A stretch of 47,055 nucleotides of DNA from JBAYJM01 sp041665065 (GCA_041665065.1 JBAYJM010000006.1:1-47055); one strand, 5' to 3'. Numbered from the stretch's first letter, positions 25,601-33,727 are shown. The notes: generated by a model from the sequence alone, not told the origin. Program-made: numbers and translations.

Positions 25601-26851
25601 GAATTGGGTGTTCCCTACAGCTTTAATGAGCTGGATTGGCCGCAGTTCCAATATGATCCTCAGCATACTGCTTGTTATAATTGCGAAAAAGCCGCTATAC
25701 CGCCTGCTATAACAGTTGTTTCTCCTAACGGCTCAGAAAAATGGAGAAGAGGAAAGATTTATAATATTACATGGTCAGCGACCGGAGCGGCAGCAACGGA
25801 TAAAATTAATATATCAATTGATAATTATGCTATTAATGCCACTACCAGCATAGTTTCTAATTTAGCCGGCAACTTGCTTTCTTATTCTTGGTCAATCCCG
25901 TCAACTTTCGCGATAGGCGGCAATTACAAGATGAAAGTCGAAGTTTGCCGCCAAGCCACGTGTTATTCCGATGAATCCAATAATTATTTTTCCATAATTG
26001 ATAGTGCTGTTCCCAATGCGCCGAAGAATCTCGTTGCCAGCGCCGGCACGGGACAGGTGAATTTGACTTGGACGGATTGGTCGAGTAATGAAGACGGGTT
26101 TAAAGTCGAGCGTGCCGCCAGCTTATCTGGACCGTTCAGCGAGATTGCCGTCATTCCGACACCTCACACGGCGACAGTATCCTATGTTGATGCCGGATTA
26201 AGCGCTGGGATTTACTATTATCGGGTGCGAGCTTATAATACGGCGGGAAATTCCGGCTATACTAATATTGCTTCAGCCAAGTTAGGCACGGATATTAATC
26301 AAGCGCCGATAGCCTATGATCAATCAGTCGTAACCGTAGAAAATAAGGCAAAAAGCTTTACCTTGAAAGCGACAGATGCTGATGGCGATACTCTGTCTTA
26401 TCCAATTTCTGATCGGACTACTCCTAGTCATGGGACGCTTACGGGAACGGCACCGAATCTTATCTATACTCCCGCAGCAAATTATCATGGCAGTGATTTA
26501 TTTACCTTTAAGGCTTATGATGGTAAAATCAGTTCCAATGCCGCTACGGTGTCAATTACTATTACGGCGACAATTCCCAATGCCCCAAAGAATTTATCTG
26601 CTAGCGCCGGTACGGATCAAGTAAATTTAAGCTGGACCGATTGGTCAGGCAATGAAGATGGATTTAAAATTGAACGTGCTACCAGTTTATCCGGACCATT
26701 CGCCCAGATTGCCAGTATATTAACTCCGCATTTGGCAACAACAACATACCCCGACATTGGATTGGGTTCCGGCATTTACTACTATAAGGTTCGCGCCTAT
26801 AATACGGCGGGAAATTCTGGCTATTCTAATACTGCTAAGGTCTCTTTCTAG
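22640..26851 (+). CDS. giant secreted papain-family protease with beta-propeller, Fn3 and cadherin-like domains
   Basis: 1403 residues. An N-terminal signal or anchor helix (about 18-45) ends near LMAAA. A pro-region leads to a C1A cysteine protease (about 190-425). QGNCGSCWAF gives the oxyanion Gln211 and nucleophile Cys217, GGHMVAIVGFG gives His372, and KNSWGSNWGENGYF gives Asn392, so the catalytic set is complete. A short cysteine-rich piece and a PEGA domain (about 490-560) come next. An FG-GAP/VCBS-like propeller with repeated DIxNDxxxEI(I/V) calcium-type motifs (about 570-1000) follows. After it lie a Kre9/Ig-like domain, an Fn3 domain, a cadherin-like Ig domain (NQAPIAYDQSVVT) and a second Fn3 nearly identical to the first. 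There is no sorting signal at the C-terminus. It probably digests or binds extracellular protein at the host-contact surface. Confidence 0.9.
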   Translation: MRKIPTQLATSSKIAVHQSVIFSIGLICGVLVITVFGLSIGSSSNLMAAALKPTKNQSVMTNRTCGMDVIKGKKVYRGCDIDYSQFSLKPVVGVPSAKLKADTALAAKLKALPKDRQAELNYQLKQTQDVIQAKGGGWKAGWNSKMILDDKEKKNLTGLLDSPPTQLASISLSKDKILLSATSPAGSVDLPDFYDWRSMGGKNYITSVRDQGNCGSCWAFASIAAFEGHIQAYYNNSNIATNLAEQDLVSCVLPYNPSVNMGGCRGAYYSQIETIFSSYWINPGNAIEANFPYVAANVACSNKQANWQQNAWKTMGYKPIDLTGSLADRVSKIKQAIIENGPVAAGMLVYNDFFNYQSGIYQHTTEDAAGGHMVAIVGFGKEDGRDYWIAKNSWGSNWGENGYFKIAVGDSFIDYWHVYAVNIPNPPASAPQSAICTDNDSDGYCYWGLDAKPTATSTCPSSCLAQSQSDCDDSKSDIYQNCGKTTDEIGTLSITSATSQAEVYVKDFGGAYIYRGKTPLTINLGVGNREIKVSKDLYSAQPQTVTIRANETVNLNVTLNPPIGLRAGWPIDIGNWNFASSPAIADINNDGKNEIIVASGRLVAGGCLTCKGLDEIQVYDQDGRLLPGWPFVINMAYSNQFREMDLVTNPTVVDLDKDGKKEIVFEVYDGYDTAGGGDQVAVYALRSDGTVMDGWPIKFGNLSNFSINSLAADDIDNDGEVEIVVALDYKIHVLDKAGRSKTGWPRDVDCAAFNEVAIGDLNNDNSKEIIYTCDSPLINSKIYVFKNNGVLMSGFPKDFAYGIKNSVVGDIDNDKNLDIIFTVTGDGVIGDRIYALNSNGTVKNGFPVNSSMYIGSLSLGDIDNDNNAEIIFASGGYLNALKKDGSQLSGWPVAIPESTSMAVISDVNNDGFRDIIFAAPQFGSRMSGIYAYSYTGNLLPGWPKNVMGSIWYESPAIGDVTGDGKLDLIATGVLSLGASVPKALTFYELGVPYSFNELDWPQFQYDPQHTACYNCEKAAIPPAITVVSPNGSEKWRRGKIYNITWSATGAAATDKINISIDNYAINATTSIVSNLAGNLLSYSWSIPSTFAIGGNYKMKVEVCRQATCYSDESNNYFSIIDSAVPNAPKNLVASAGTGQVNLTWTDWSSNEDGFKVERAASLSGPFSEIAVIPTPHTATVSYVDAGLSAGIYYYRVRAYNTAGNSGYTNIASAKLGTDINQAPIAYDQSVVTVENKAKSFTLKATDADGDTLSYPISDRTTPSHGTLTGTAPNLIYTPAANYHGSDLFTFKAYDGKISSNAATVSITITATIPNAPKNLSASAGTDQVNLSWTDWSGNEDGFKIERATSLSGPFAQIASILTPHLATTTYPDIGLGSGIYYYKVRAYNTAGNSGYSNTAKVSF

Positions 26852-27001
26852 GATTAAATGATTACATATGACAGAAATCGGAAAAATAATCAAGCAATAA
26901 TATGAAGAAGTAAATAAAGATGGAGAGGCGAAAAAAGAAGAATAAAATTTTAAAATTTGACGCATAAAAAGCAGAGACGGGGCATTACCCCGTCTCTTGC
27001 A
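26852..27001 (+). repeat. direct repeat 2: decayed dnaK tail plus terminator
   Basis: 26899-26998 repeats the dnaK 3' end and terminator. The 16 codons YEEVNKDGEAKKEE and stop stay in frame but follow a TAA, so this is a remnant, not a gene. The terminator AGAGACGGGG/CCCCGTCTCT now serves the protease gene. At 26867 a short ORF (MTEIGKIIKQ) resembles the one at 22530. Confidence 0.85.
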
Positions 27002-27064
27002 AATAAACATTGAAAATCTTTATAATTTTTAGTAAAATAGTATCATCGCGATTAAATATTAGTT

Positions 27065-28021
27065 ATGAAAATTGGCATACCACAAGCAGGAATATATTAT
27101 GAATATTATCCGTTTTGGAAGAAGTTTTTTGAAGGTTTGGGATTTGAAATAGTCTTGTCGCCCAAAACCGATAAAAGCATAAGTGAATTGGGTTTGAAAA
27201 CTGCCAATAGCGAATCTTGCTTGCCAATAAAAATATTTTATGGCCATATCAATTGTTTAAGAAGACATGGTATAAATACATTTCTTTTGCCTCATATGGA
27301 TATGGTAAGAAATATTTATGAAAAAATCGGTCCCAAGTCATATTTTTGTCCGTATTTTGTGGCAATGGCTGATGTAATGAAGGCAGAATATCCTGAAATT
27401 GAAGTTATAAATCCAAAGATGATTTTTGATGGCAATATAATTAATTCCGACTCTTGGATAGAATTGGCACTAAAGTACGGTAAAAATAAAGAAGAAGCTC
27501 AAAATATTTTTAATGAAGCCTTAAAAGAACACCTCGCCTTCTTACAAAAAATGCAGTCTGAAAAATTAATGCCGATAGAGATTTTTGAGAATGTAAAAAT
27601 CAACAGCAATAACAGTGAAAAAATTGCAATCATTGGCCACTCATATATTGTATACGATCATTATTCTAATATTGATTTAATTGATAGGGTTATTTCAAAA
27701 GGATATTCTGTATGGACCAAAGAAATGATGACTGACGACGAAAGGGAAATCGCCGTAGAAAGCGTAGATTGGCAATGCCATAATCATTGGGTTATGACTA
27801 ATGAGGAAAGGATGGCAATTTTAAAAGCATCCAGAGATGATAGCATTAAAGGAATTATATATGTAATACCCTTTAATTGCGGGCCGGATTTTTTAATGGA
27901 ATATTATTCACTTAAAGACGCCAGGAAAAGTAAACCAATCACTTCTATTTCAATTGATGAATCAAGCGGTGAAGCCGGACTGGCAACAAGAATAGAAGCT
28001 TTTATTGACGTATTAAAATAG
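27065..28021 (+). CDS. acyl-CoA dehydratase activase-related protein (DUF2229/COG3580-like)
   Basis: 318 residues. The start MKIGIPQAGIYYEYYPFWKKFFEGLGFEIVLSP and the motif NSESCLPIKIFYGHI are typical of COG3580/DUF2229, relatives of the 2-hydroxyacyl-CoA dehydratase D subunit. Likely cluster-ligand cysteines are in ESCLP and FCPYF, with a third in FNCGPDF near residue 280. It probably binds an iron-sulfur cluster that receives electrons from an ATP-driven activase. The two next genes complete the set, 2 nt and 7 nt apart. In many bacteria all three parts are one large polypeptide; here they are split. The substrate is unknown. Confidence 0.8.
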   Translation: MKIGIPQAGIYYEYYPFWKKFFEGLGFEIVLSPKTDKSISELGLKTANSESCLPIKIFYGHINCLRRHGINTFLLPHMDMVRNIYEKIGPKSYFCPYFVAMADVMKAEYPEIEVINPKMIFDGNIINSDSWIELALKYGKNKEEAQNIFNEALKEHLAFLQKMQSEKLMPIEIFENVKINSNNSEKIAIIGHSYIVYDHYSNIDLIDRVISKGYSVWTKEMMTDDEREIAVESVDWQCHNHWVMTNEERMAILKASRDDSIKGIIYVIPFNCGPDFLMEYYSLKDARKSKPITSISIDESSGEAGLATRIEAFIDVLK

Positions 28022-28023
28022 CT

Positions 28024-29109
28024 ATGAAATACGCATCATATCCAGGATTAAATGAATACATAGCCATGCGAGTCATGTTTCAGTTTTTTGGTAAAAAATT
28101 TGCTGACTTGCCAGAGCTAAATGAGAACATGCTTAGATGGGGAGAAGCAAATGTTCCCGAATACGCCTGTTTGCCGCTTAAAATTTATATGGGGTTTTTT
28201 AAGGAATTGGTCGAACAGGGAGTCCATGATTTTTTTGTTTATGGCGTTACTGATATTAGAAGTTGCCGGTATATGGATTTATGGGAGGGTGGAAAAAAAA
28301 TTCTCCATGACAAGGGCTATGATATAAATATCCATTATTGGGGCGGATTTGGCGGTCTGAAAGAGGCTTTTGATCGGCTACAGGTTGTTGTTGGCAAACA
28401 TTCAATGCCAAAATTAATGCTAGGAATTTTAGCTTACAGTGATGCTTTATATGCGGTTGATAAATTAAATGATGAAGCCAATAGATTGAGGCCAAGAGAG
28501 ATTGAAAGCGGTTGCGCTGACAGATGGTTAAAATTATGGCAGGACAAAATTAAAAAAGTAAGCAAGCCGTATAAATCAATTAAAATAATGGAGAAGGCCT
28601 TAAAAGAAGCCAAAAAAATTAAAATTGATAATGAAAAAAAATTAGTCAAAGTCGTGATAGCCGGTGATATTTTTAAAATTCATGAACCATTTTTCCATTT
28701 TAATACAATTAAAAAAATAAATAAGCTTGGGCTTGAGGCTAAACAGCCAATAAGCTTTTCTCTCTTATTTCTTGGACAAAATCCGGTACCATTTCGTGGA
28801 GAATTTAGAAAAAGATATAAGGCATATCAAGAGAAGGCTAAAAAATATTTAAGTTCAACGCCCGCATCATACTTGGATATTAGCGTTGGTGAAATTATGA
28901 CTGAATTAGAGAATGGGGCTAAGGGTATTATACATTTCCAATCATTTGGCTGTATGCCTGATATTCTTTTTAAGCCGATTTTAGATAGGATGGCTAAGGA
29001 TTATAATGTACCAATTATGCATTACATGAGAGATACCCATTCTTCAGATACGGCATATCAGACGAGACTGGAGGCATTTGCGGATTTAATCCATAGAAAA
29101 AATAATTAA
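28024..29109 (+). CDS. acyl-CoA dehydratase-like protein (COG3581-like)
   Basis: 361 residues. The start MKYASYPGLNEYIAMRVMFQFFG and the box VPEYACLPLKIYMGFFKELVEQG match the second half of the fused COG3580/3581 proteins. Further cysteines lie in DIRSCRYMDLW and HFQSFGCMPDILFKPIL, giving a set able to hold an iron-sulfur cluster. The middle (KPYKSIKIMEKALKEAKKIKI) is a helical linker. It is the partner of the protein at 27065 and probably forms a heterodimer resembling 2-hydroxyacyl-CoA dehydratase or the double-cubane cluster proteins. That last comparison is inference. Confidence 0.78.
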   Translation: MKYASYPGLNEYIAMRVMFQFFGKKFADLPELNENMLRWGEANVPEYACLPLKIYMGFFKELVEQGVHDFFVYGVTDIRSCRYMDLWEGGKKILHDKGYDINIHYWGGFGGLKEAFDRLQVVVGKHSMPKLMLGILAYSDALYAVDKLNDEANRLRPREIESGCADRWLKLWQDKIKKVSKPYKSIKIMEKALKEAKKIKIDNEKKLVKVVIAGDIFKIHEPFFHFNTIKKINKLGLEAKQPISFSLLFLGQNPVPFRGEFRKRYKAYQEKAKKYLSSTPASYLDISVGEIMTELENGAKGIIHFQSFGCMPDILFKPILDRMAKDYNVPIMHYMRDTHSSDTAYQTRLEAFADLIHRKNN

Positions 29110-29116
29110 ATATTTT

Positions 29117-30091
29117 ATGTCTAATAAAGCCTATTTAGGAATTGATGTCGGATCTGTGAGCTGTAACGTTGTTGCAATTGATGAAAATGGCAAATTAATT
29201 TTTAAAAAATATATCAGGACTCAAGGCCAGCCGATTGAGGCTGTTAAATGCGGACTTTTTGAAGCAAGTGGCATTTTGAGTAAATATGAAATAGCCGGAG
29301 TGGGTACGACCGGAAGCGGAAGGATTTTAGCGGGATTTTTAGTTGGCGCTGATGTGATAAAAAATGAAATTACCACCCACGCAGCTGCAGCCCAACATGA
29401 GGCTCCAAATGTCAGGACAGTAATTGAAATTGGCGGACAGGATTCTAAAATTATTCTTTTGGATGATGGCGTTGTTACTGATTTTGCAATGAATACGGTT
29501 TGCGCAGCCGGTACTGGATCATTTTTAGATCAGCAGTGCTCAAGGTTAGGAATTGAAATTGAAAATTTTGGAGACTTAGCTCTTCAATCGTCAAATAGTG
29601 TTAGCATTTCTGGCAGATGTACAGTATTTGCAGAGTCTGATATGATTCACAAGCAACAAATTGGCGCAAAAAGGGAAGATATAATAAGAGGGCTTTGCGA
29701 GGCATTAGTGAGGAATTATTTAAATAATGTCGGCAAAGGCAAGGAAATTGTTGAGCCGATAATTTTTCAAGGCGGAGTAGCGGCCAATAAGGGAATTAAG
29801 GCGGAATTTGAAAAAGCATTGGGCAAAAAAGTAACAATTCCGGATAATTTTGATGTCATGGGAGCAATAGGAGCGGCTCTTTTGGCAAAGGAGGCTAAAT
29901 TAGAGAAAACAAAATTCAAGGGTTTTGATATTTCTAAACATACTTTTGAAACCACGGCTTTTAATTGTCCTGACTGTTCAAATAATTGCGAAGTCATTGA
30001 ATTTAAAGAAAATGGGAAGATAACTGCGCGCTGGGGAGATAGGTGTGGAAAATGGGAAGAAAATTTAAATAAAAGACCCGAAATTAATTAA
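29117..30091 (+). CDS. BadF/BadG/BcrA/BcrD-type ATPase (dehydratase activase)
   Basis: 324 residues of the ASKHA fold: phosphate-1 GIDVGSVSCNVVAIDENG, VGTTGSGRILAG, VIEIGGQDSKIILLDDG and the adenosine loop IIFQGGVAANKGI. The two cysteines that share one [4Fe-4S] cluster across the dimer are present, in NTVCAAGTGSFLDQQCSRLG and GRCTVFAESDMIHKQQ. A C-terminal cysteine-rich tail (FNCPDCSNNCEVIEF...WGDRCGKW) matches the junction seen in the large fused proteins. It should use ATP to push low-potential electrons onto its partner, here the two proteins upstream. This is unusual chemistry for a small host-dependent cell. Confidence 0.9.
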   Translation: MSNKAYLGIDVGSVSCNVVAIDENGKLIFKKYIRTQGQPIEAVKCGLFEASGILSKYEIAGVGTTGSGRILAGFLVGADVIKNEITTHAAAAQHEAPNVRTVIEIGGQDSKIILLDDGVVTDFAMNTVCAAGTGSFLDQQCSRLGIEIENFGDLALQSSNSVSISGRCTVFAESDMIHKQQIGAKREDIIRGLCEALVRNYLNNVGKGKEIVEPIIFQGGVAANKGIKAEFEKALGKKVTIPDNFDVMGAIGAALLAKEAKLEKTKFKGFDISKHTFETTAFNCPDCSNNCEVIEFKENGKITARWGDRCGKWEENLNKRPEIN

Positions 30092-30113
30092 TAGTTAAAG
30101 TAAAAATAAATAT

Positions 30114-30407
30114 ATGGAAGCCAATCAACAACAACCTCAAGCTGGAGAAATTCAAATTAAAGATGGGTTTGCCGGCGGAGAATATGCTAACGCAATGCAG
30201 GTGAGCCACAATAAAGAAGAATTTTTGTTAACCTTTTTTAACATTATCGCGCCATCTGGCCGAGTTTGTGCTAAAATAATAACCAGCCCGGGCCACATTA
30301 AAAGGATGATTGCGGCATTGGATGATAATTTAAAGAAATATGAGGCACAATTTGGTGCCGTTGAAAAAGCTGAAAGTCCTCAGGCGGAAATAGGATTTAA
30401 AGCTTAG
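30114..30407 (+). CDS. DUF3467-family protein
   Basis: 97 residues. GEYANAMQVSHNKEEFLLTFFNIIAPSGRVCAKIITSPGHIKRMIAALDDNLKKYE matches the DUF3467 pattern, a small beta-alpha domain found widely but without an assigned role. The N-terminus is glutamine-rich and probably disordered. It starts 22 nt after the activase gene and 46 nt before dnaJ, so it may belong to either transcript. Confidence 0.8.
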   Translation: MEANQQQPQAGEIQIKDGFAGGEYANAMQVSHNKEEFLLTFFNIIAPSGRVCAKIITSPGHIKRMIAALDDNLKKYEAQFGAVEKAESPQAEIGFKA

Positions 30408-30453
30408 GGATTATTAAGGTGATAGAATTAAATTATTTAAAGATTTAATAAAA

Positions 30454-31551
30454 ATGAGTAAGGATTATTACAAAGTTTTGGGTGTTGATAAGGGTGCTTC
30501 CCAGGATGATATAAAAAAAGCATTCAGAAAGTTAGCGCACGAACATCATCCGGACAAAAATAGCGGAAGCGACGAGAAGTTCAAAGAACTTAATGAGGCA
30601 TATCAAGTCTTGGGAAACGAAAATAAAAGAAAGCAATATGATCAGTTCGGATCGAGCTTTGGCCAGTCCGGAGCGGGGTTTAATTACCAAGATTTTGCCA
30701 GATCTGGCGGTAATCCATTTTCTGGCGGGAATGATTTTCGAAACGGCGGGGTGAATTTCGATTTTGGCGGTTTTGAAGATCTGGGCGATATATTCGGCAG
30801 TTTTTTTGGCGGCCAAACTCAAACAAGAGCCCGGACTAAGGGAAGGGACGTTGAAGTTGAATTAACAATTGATTTTAATGAAGCTGTTTTTGGGGTTGAA
30901 AAAAATATTAATTTACAAAAAGATATTGCTTGTGATGTTTGCGGAGGAAACGGCGCCGAGCCTGGCTCAAAAATTTTGACCTGTAAGACATGTGCCGGTT
31001 CGGGCTATATAAGCCAAACTCAGCAAACTTTTTTGGGTAATATCAGGACGCAGAATGTTTGCCCAGAATGTCATGGCGAGGGTAAAACATTTGAAAAAAA
31101 ATGCCACAAATGCCGGGGAGCAGGTTTTACACAGGGCACTGAGCAAATTAATATAAAAATACCAGCAGGCATAGAAGATGGGCAATCGCTTAAAATGCCA
31201 GGCAAAGGCGAACCAACAAAAAAGGGGCACGCGGGCGATTTGTATATAAGAATTAGAGTGAAATCAAGCCCTAATTTTACCCGTGATGGCGATAATATTT
31301 ATTCAGAGCATCACATTAGCATTTTGCAGGCGGTTTCCGGAGATAAGATTCAAATAAATACCGTTGATGGCTTGGTAAGCCTTAAAATTCCTGAAGGCAC
31401 TCAAAGCCATACTCAGTTTAAGCTTCGTGAGAAGGGGGTTCCTCATTTACAAGGAAGGGGGAGAGGAGACCATATTGTTGAGGTAATCGTTGATATACCT
31501 AAAAATTTAACTCGTCAGCAAAAAAAACTCATTGAAGACGCTGGCATCTAA
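30454..31551 (+). CDS. dnaJ: co-chaperone DnaJ (Hsp40)
   Basis: 365 residues. The J domain has YKVLGVDKGASQDDIKKAFRKLAHEHHPDKN with HPD at about 33-35. A Gly/Phe-rich linker follows. The zinc domain has four CxxCxGxG-type repeats (CDVCGGNGAEPG, CKTCAGSGY, CPECHGEGK, CHKCRGAGF). The C-terminal substrate domains contain NIKIPAGIEDGQSLKMPGKG. It delivers clients to DnaK and stimulates its ATPase. It lies 8 kb from dnaK, outside the CIRCE operon, so heat control must differ. Confidence 0.97.
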   Translation: MSKDYYKVLGVDKGASQDDIKKAFRKLAHEHHPDKNSGSDEKFKELNEAYQVLGNENKRKQYDQFGSSFGQSGAGFNYQDFARSGGNPFSGGNDFRNGGVNFDFGGFEDLGDIFGSFFGGQTQTRARTKGRDVEVELTIDFNEAVFGVEKNINLQKDIACDVCGGNGAEPGSKILTCKTCAGSGYISQTQQTFLGNIRTQNVCPECHGEGKTFEKKCHKCRGAGFTQGTEQINIKIPAGIEDGQSLKMPGKGEPTKKGHAGDLYIRIRVKSSPNFTRDGDNIYSEHHISILQAVSGDKIQINTVDGLVSLKIPEGTQSHTQFKLREKGVPHLQGRGRGDHIVEVIVDIPKNLTRQQKKLIEDAGI

Positions 31552-31556
31552 AAATT

Positions 31557-32102
31557 ATGTTAGTAACAGTTTATTTAATCATACTTTTGATTATTGCTTT
31601 AGTGGCTTTGTTCTTGGCTGTAACTTTTTTGACCAGCCTTTTTATAACCGGTGTGCCTTTTATTTCGTCGGCAAAAAAAGATTTTCGCAATGCAATTAAG
31701 GTTGCAGATTTAAAGTCGGGCGAGCTATTATGCGATCTTGGTTGTGGACGTGCCCATCATTTAATTTATGCAAATAAAAAAGTGGGCGCCAAATGTATCG
31801 GCTATGAATTGTCGCTTTGGCCGTATCTCTTGGCAAAATTAAATATTTGGCTTGCCAAGGCTGACGTGAAAGTTTATTATAAAAATTTTTTTAAAGCAGA
31901 TTTATCAAAAGTGGATGTGGTATATTGCTATCTGTTTCCTGAGATTATGGATAAATTAGAGCCAAAATTCAAAAAAGAACTAAAGCCTGGCGCAAGAGTG
32001 GTTTCCTATGGCTTTAGAATGCAACATGTAACACCCCAAAAAGCAGTAATAACCCATGAGGATAATGTGGAGTTGGGCAAAATTTATTTGTATAAGTATT
32101 AA
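31557..32102 (+). CDS. membrane-anchored class I SAM methyltransferase-like protein
   Basis: 181 residues. A membrane helix (about 2-30, VTVYLIILLIIALVALFLAV) precedes a Rossmann-type methyltransferase core: LLCDLGCGRAHHLIYANKKVGAKCIGYELSLW (motif I and the acidic residue after strand 2). VDVVYCYLFPEIMDKLEPKFKKELKPGARVVSYGF is the motif IV region. It is short and resembles the lysine/lipid methyltransferases of the FAM173/ATPSCKMT type, an uncertain comparison. It starts 5 nt after dnaJ. The substrate is unknown. Confidence 0.78.
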   Translation: MLVTVYLIILLIIALVALFLAVTFLTSLFITGVPFISSAKKDFRNAIKVADLKSGELLCDLGCGRAHHLIYANKKVGAKCIGYELSLWPYLLAKLNIWLAKADVKVYYKNFFKADLSKVDVVYCYLFPEIMDKLEPKFKKELKPGARVVSYGFRMQHVTPQKAVITHEDNVELGKIYLYKY

Positions 32103-32106
32103 GGTC

Positions 32107-32135
32107 TTGAAAATTTACTGAAATTTTGTTTAAAT
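32107..32135 (+). promoter_or_regulatory. promoter of tRNA-Glu
   Basis: TTGAAA (32107-32112), 17 bp and TTAAAT (32130-32135), with a start expected about 6 nt before the mature tRNA. Confidence 0.45.
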
Positions 32136-32148
32136 ATATTGACAATTT

Positions 32149-32220
32149 GGCCCTATCGTCTAACGGTTAGGACGTGGCCTTCTCAAGGCTAAAATCGGGG
32201 TTCGATTCCCCGTGGGGCTA
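32149..32220 (+). tRNA. tRNA-Glu (anticodon CTC)
   Basis: A full cloverleaf. The acceptor GGCCCTA pairs with TGGGGCT. The D-arm holds GTCTAACGGTTAGGAC. The anticodon stem TGGCC/GGCTA has loop TTCTCAA (CTC). The T-arm is CGGGG TTCGATT CCCCG, and the discriminator is A. CCA is not fully encoded. The 3' half is antisense to the last codons of the recombinase gene, a usual sign of an integration site. Confidence 0.95.
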
Positions 32221-33727
32221 CAAGTGGAGAACTGGCATTGGCCAGTTTTTCTTTTTGAACGAAAATTGGAGAAAATTCCGGGGTTTCAAATGTAGAATAA
32301 TTATAAATCGTTTTTTTCGGAAAAATTAAACTCTGGAGTTTGACCTTTTGTTCGAAGTCACCATTTTCCCAATAATAGGGAATTTTATTTATAAATTTAA
32401 AAACATAGTCCATAACCTCCTCCAAATTAAAGTCCTCAGTTTTGATTTCAATTAATTCTGATTCTTCTATTTCTATCTTGTTATTTATTTTTTCATAATG
32501 AATTTTGAAGTCTTTGTCAGATAGTAGTTCCTTCTGCTTCATTTCGATTGTTCTTACTTTTTCTTCTTTAAGTTTTTCAATCTTTTTGATCTTTTTTTCT
32601 CTTACCTCGTTTAGTTCCTTATACCTGTTATTCCAAATTTTTAAAATAACAGAATGTAATGATTCCAAGGTTGCCTTTGAGGGAGTAATTGTTTTGAGGT
32701 GTTCAATAAATGCTTCCTCGATTATTTTTTGGGAAATTGATTTTGGAGAATCACATTCTTTATTATAGCAACGATAATAAGGGTATTTACCACCTAGTTT
32801 TCCAGTAGAGAAGGCAGCCGTCAGTGGTCGACCACAATGACTGCATATAGCAAAATGCCTAAGAGGGAATGAATCATTTGATCTGCTAATGGCAATATTC
32901 TCACCACGTTCTTCTCTTTTTAGGTTAACCTGGCATTTACGGAAAATTTCTTTTTCTACCAGTGGAGCGTGATTACCAATATACTCCTGACCCCAAACAG
33001 CCATAATGCCAATATAGAATTTGTCGGTTATTATTCTGTATATGAGTTGGCTGGAGATGGGCTTATCCTTCCATGTCCTAAGGCCAGCTTCGTTTATAAT
33101 TTCCCTAATTTCTTCAACCTTGTATGCACTAGTAGAGAATTTTTCAAAGGCCATCGTAATTAATGGTGCCCTTACTTCGTCAATGCAAATAGTTGCCTTT
33201 TGGTTTTTGTCTCTTGTATTCAGATAGCCAAGAGGGGCTTTCCATGCCCATTCACCTTGCTCAATCTTTTCTTTCATTCCGGCTTTTACCCGCTCACTTC
33301 TTTGGTCATTATCATATTGTGAAACCACTGCAACCAGCCCTCCCATAAGTTTGCCTGCTGGTGTTTCCCCGACGTCTTCAGTAACAGATCGGTAATTTAT
33401 ACCTAGTGCCTCCAGTTCGGTTCTAATTGCTAGAAAATCATAGGCATTCCTTGATAGCCGATCAAGTTTGTAAGTTATGACAAAACTAATGGTATTGTGA
33501 TTTTTCCTGCAGTAGTCTAACATTTCCTTGAGTCCTGGTCTGTCGGCGGTTTTTGCTGATACCCCGTCATCATGAAAATATTTCAGTATCTTGATCTCAT
33601 TTCTGTCGGCAAACTCGGTGCATATCTTTTTCTGTTGGTCTAAGCTATAACCAACCTTGGCCTGCTCATCTGTAGAGACCCTGTAGTATATTATTCCATT
33701 TTTAGGCTTTTCTTGCATGGCGTTCAT
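32189..33727 (-). CDS. large serine recombinase / integrase
   Basis: 512 residues. The N-terminal resolvase domain has IIYYRVSTDEQAKVGYSLDQQ with the catalytic Ser of YRVS, then YKLDRLSRNAYDFL and ALGINYRSVTEDVGETPAGKLMGG. The recombinase domain contains PLGYLN. A zinc ribbon (CSHCGRPL ... YYRCYNKEC) and a long coiled coil (about 380-440) complete the large-serine-integrase plan. The final residues SSPLVAPRGIEPRF are read from the antisense of the tRNA-Glu 3' end. They probably exist only because the element sits at the tRNA. It should carry out site-specific insertion and excision of the neighbouring element. A directionality factor is not identified. Confidence 0.93.
   Translation of the reverse strand: MNAMQEKPKNGIIYYRVSTDEQAKVGYSLDQQKKICTEFADRNEIKILKYFHDDGVSAKTADRPGLKEMLDYCRKNHNTISFVITYKLDRLSRNAYDFLAIRTELEALGINYRSVTEDVGETPAGKLMGGLVAVVSQYDNDQRSERVKAGMKEKIEQGEWAWKAPLGYLNTRDKNQKATICIDEVRAPLITMAFEKFSTSAYKVEEIREIINEAGLRTWKDKPISSQLIYRIITDKFYIGIMAVWGQEYIGNHAPLVEKEIFRKCQVNLKREERGENIAISRSNDSFPLRHFAICSHCGRPLTAAFSTGKLGGKYPYYRCYNKECDSPKSISQKIIEEAFIEHLKTITPSKATLESLHSVILKIWNNRYKELNEVREKKIKKIEKLKEEKVRTIEMKQKELLSDKDFKIHYEKINNKIEIEESELIEIKTEDFNLEEVMDYVFKFINKIPYYWENGDFEQKVKLQSLIFPKKTIYNYSTFETPEFSPIFVQKEKLANASSPLVAPRGIEPRF
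32230..32256 (+). terminator. terminator after tRNA-Glu
   Basis: AACTGGC (32230-32236) and GCCAGTT (32241-32247) with loop ATTG, then TTTCTTTTT. It lies inside the recombinase reading frame on the other strand. Confidence 0.75.

Noticed and set aside
32189..32224. Last residues VAPRGIEPRF of the recombinase as a functional motif
   Set aside because: They are read from the antisense of the tRNA gene and reflect the integration site, not selection on protein.
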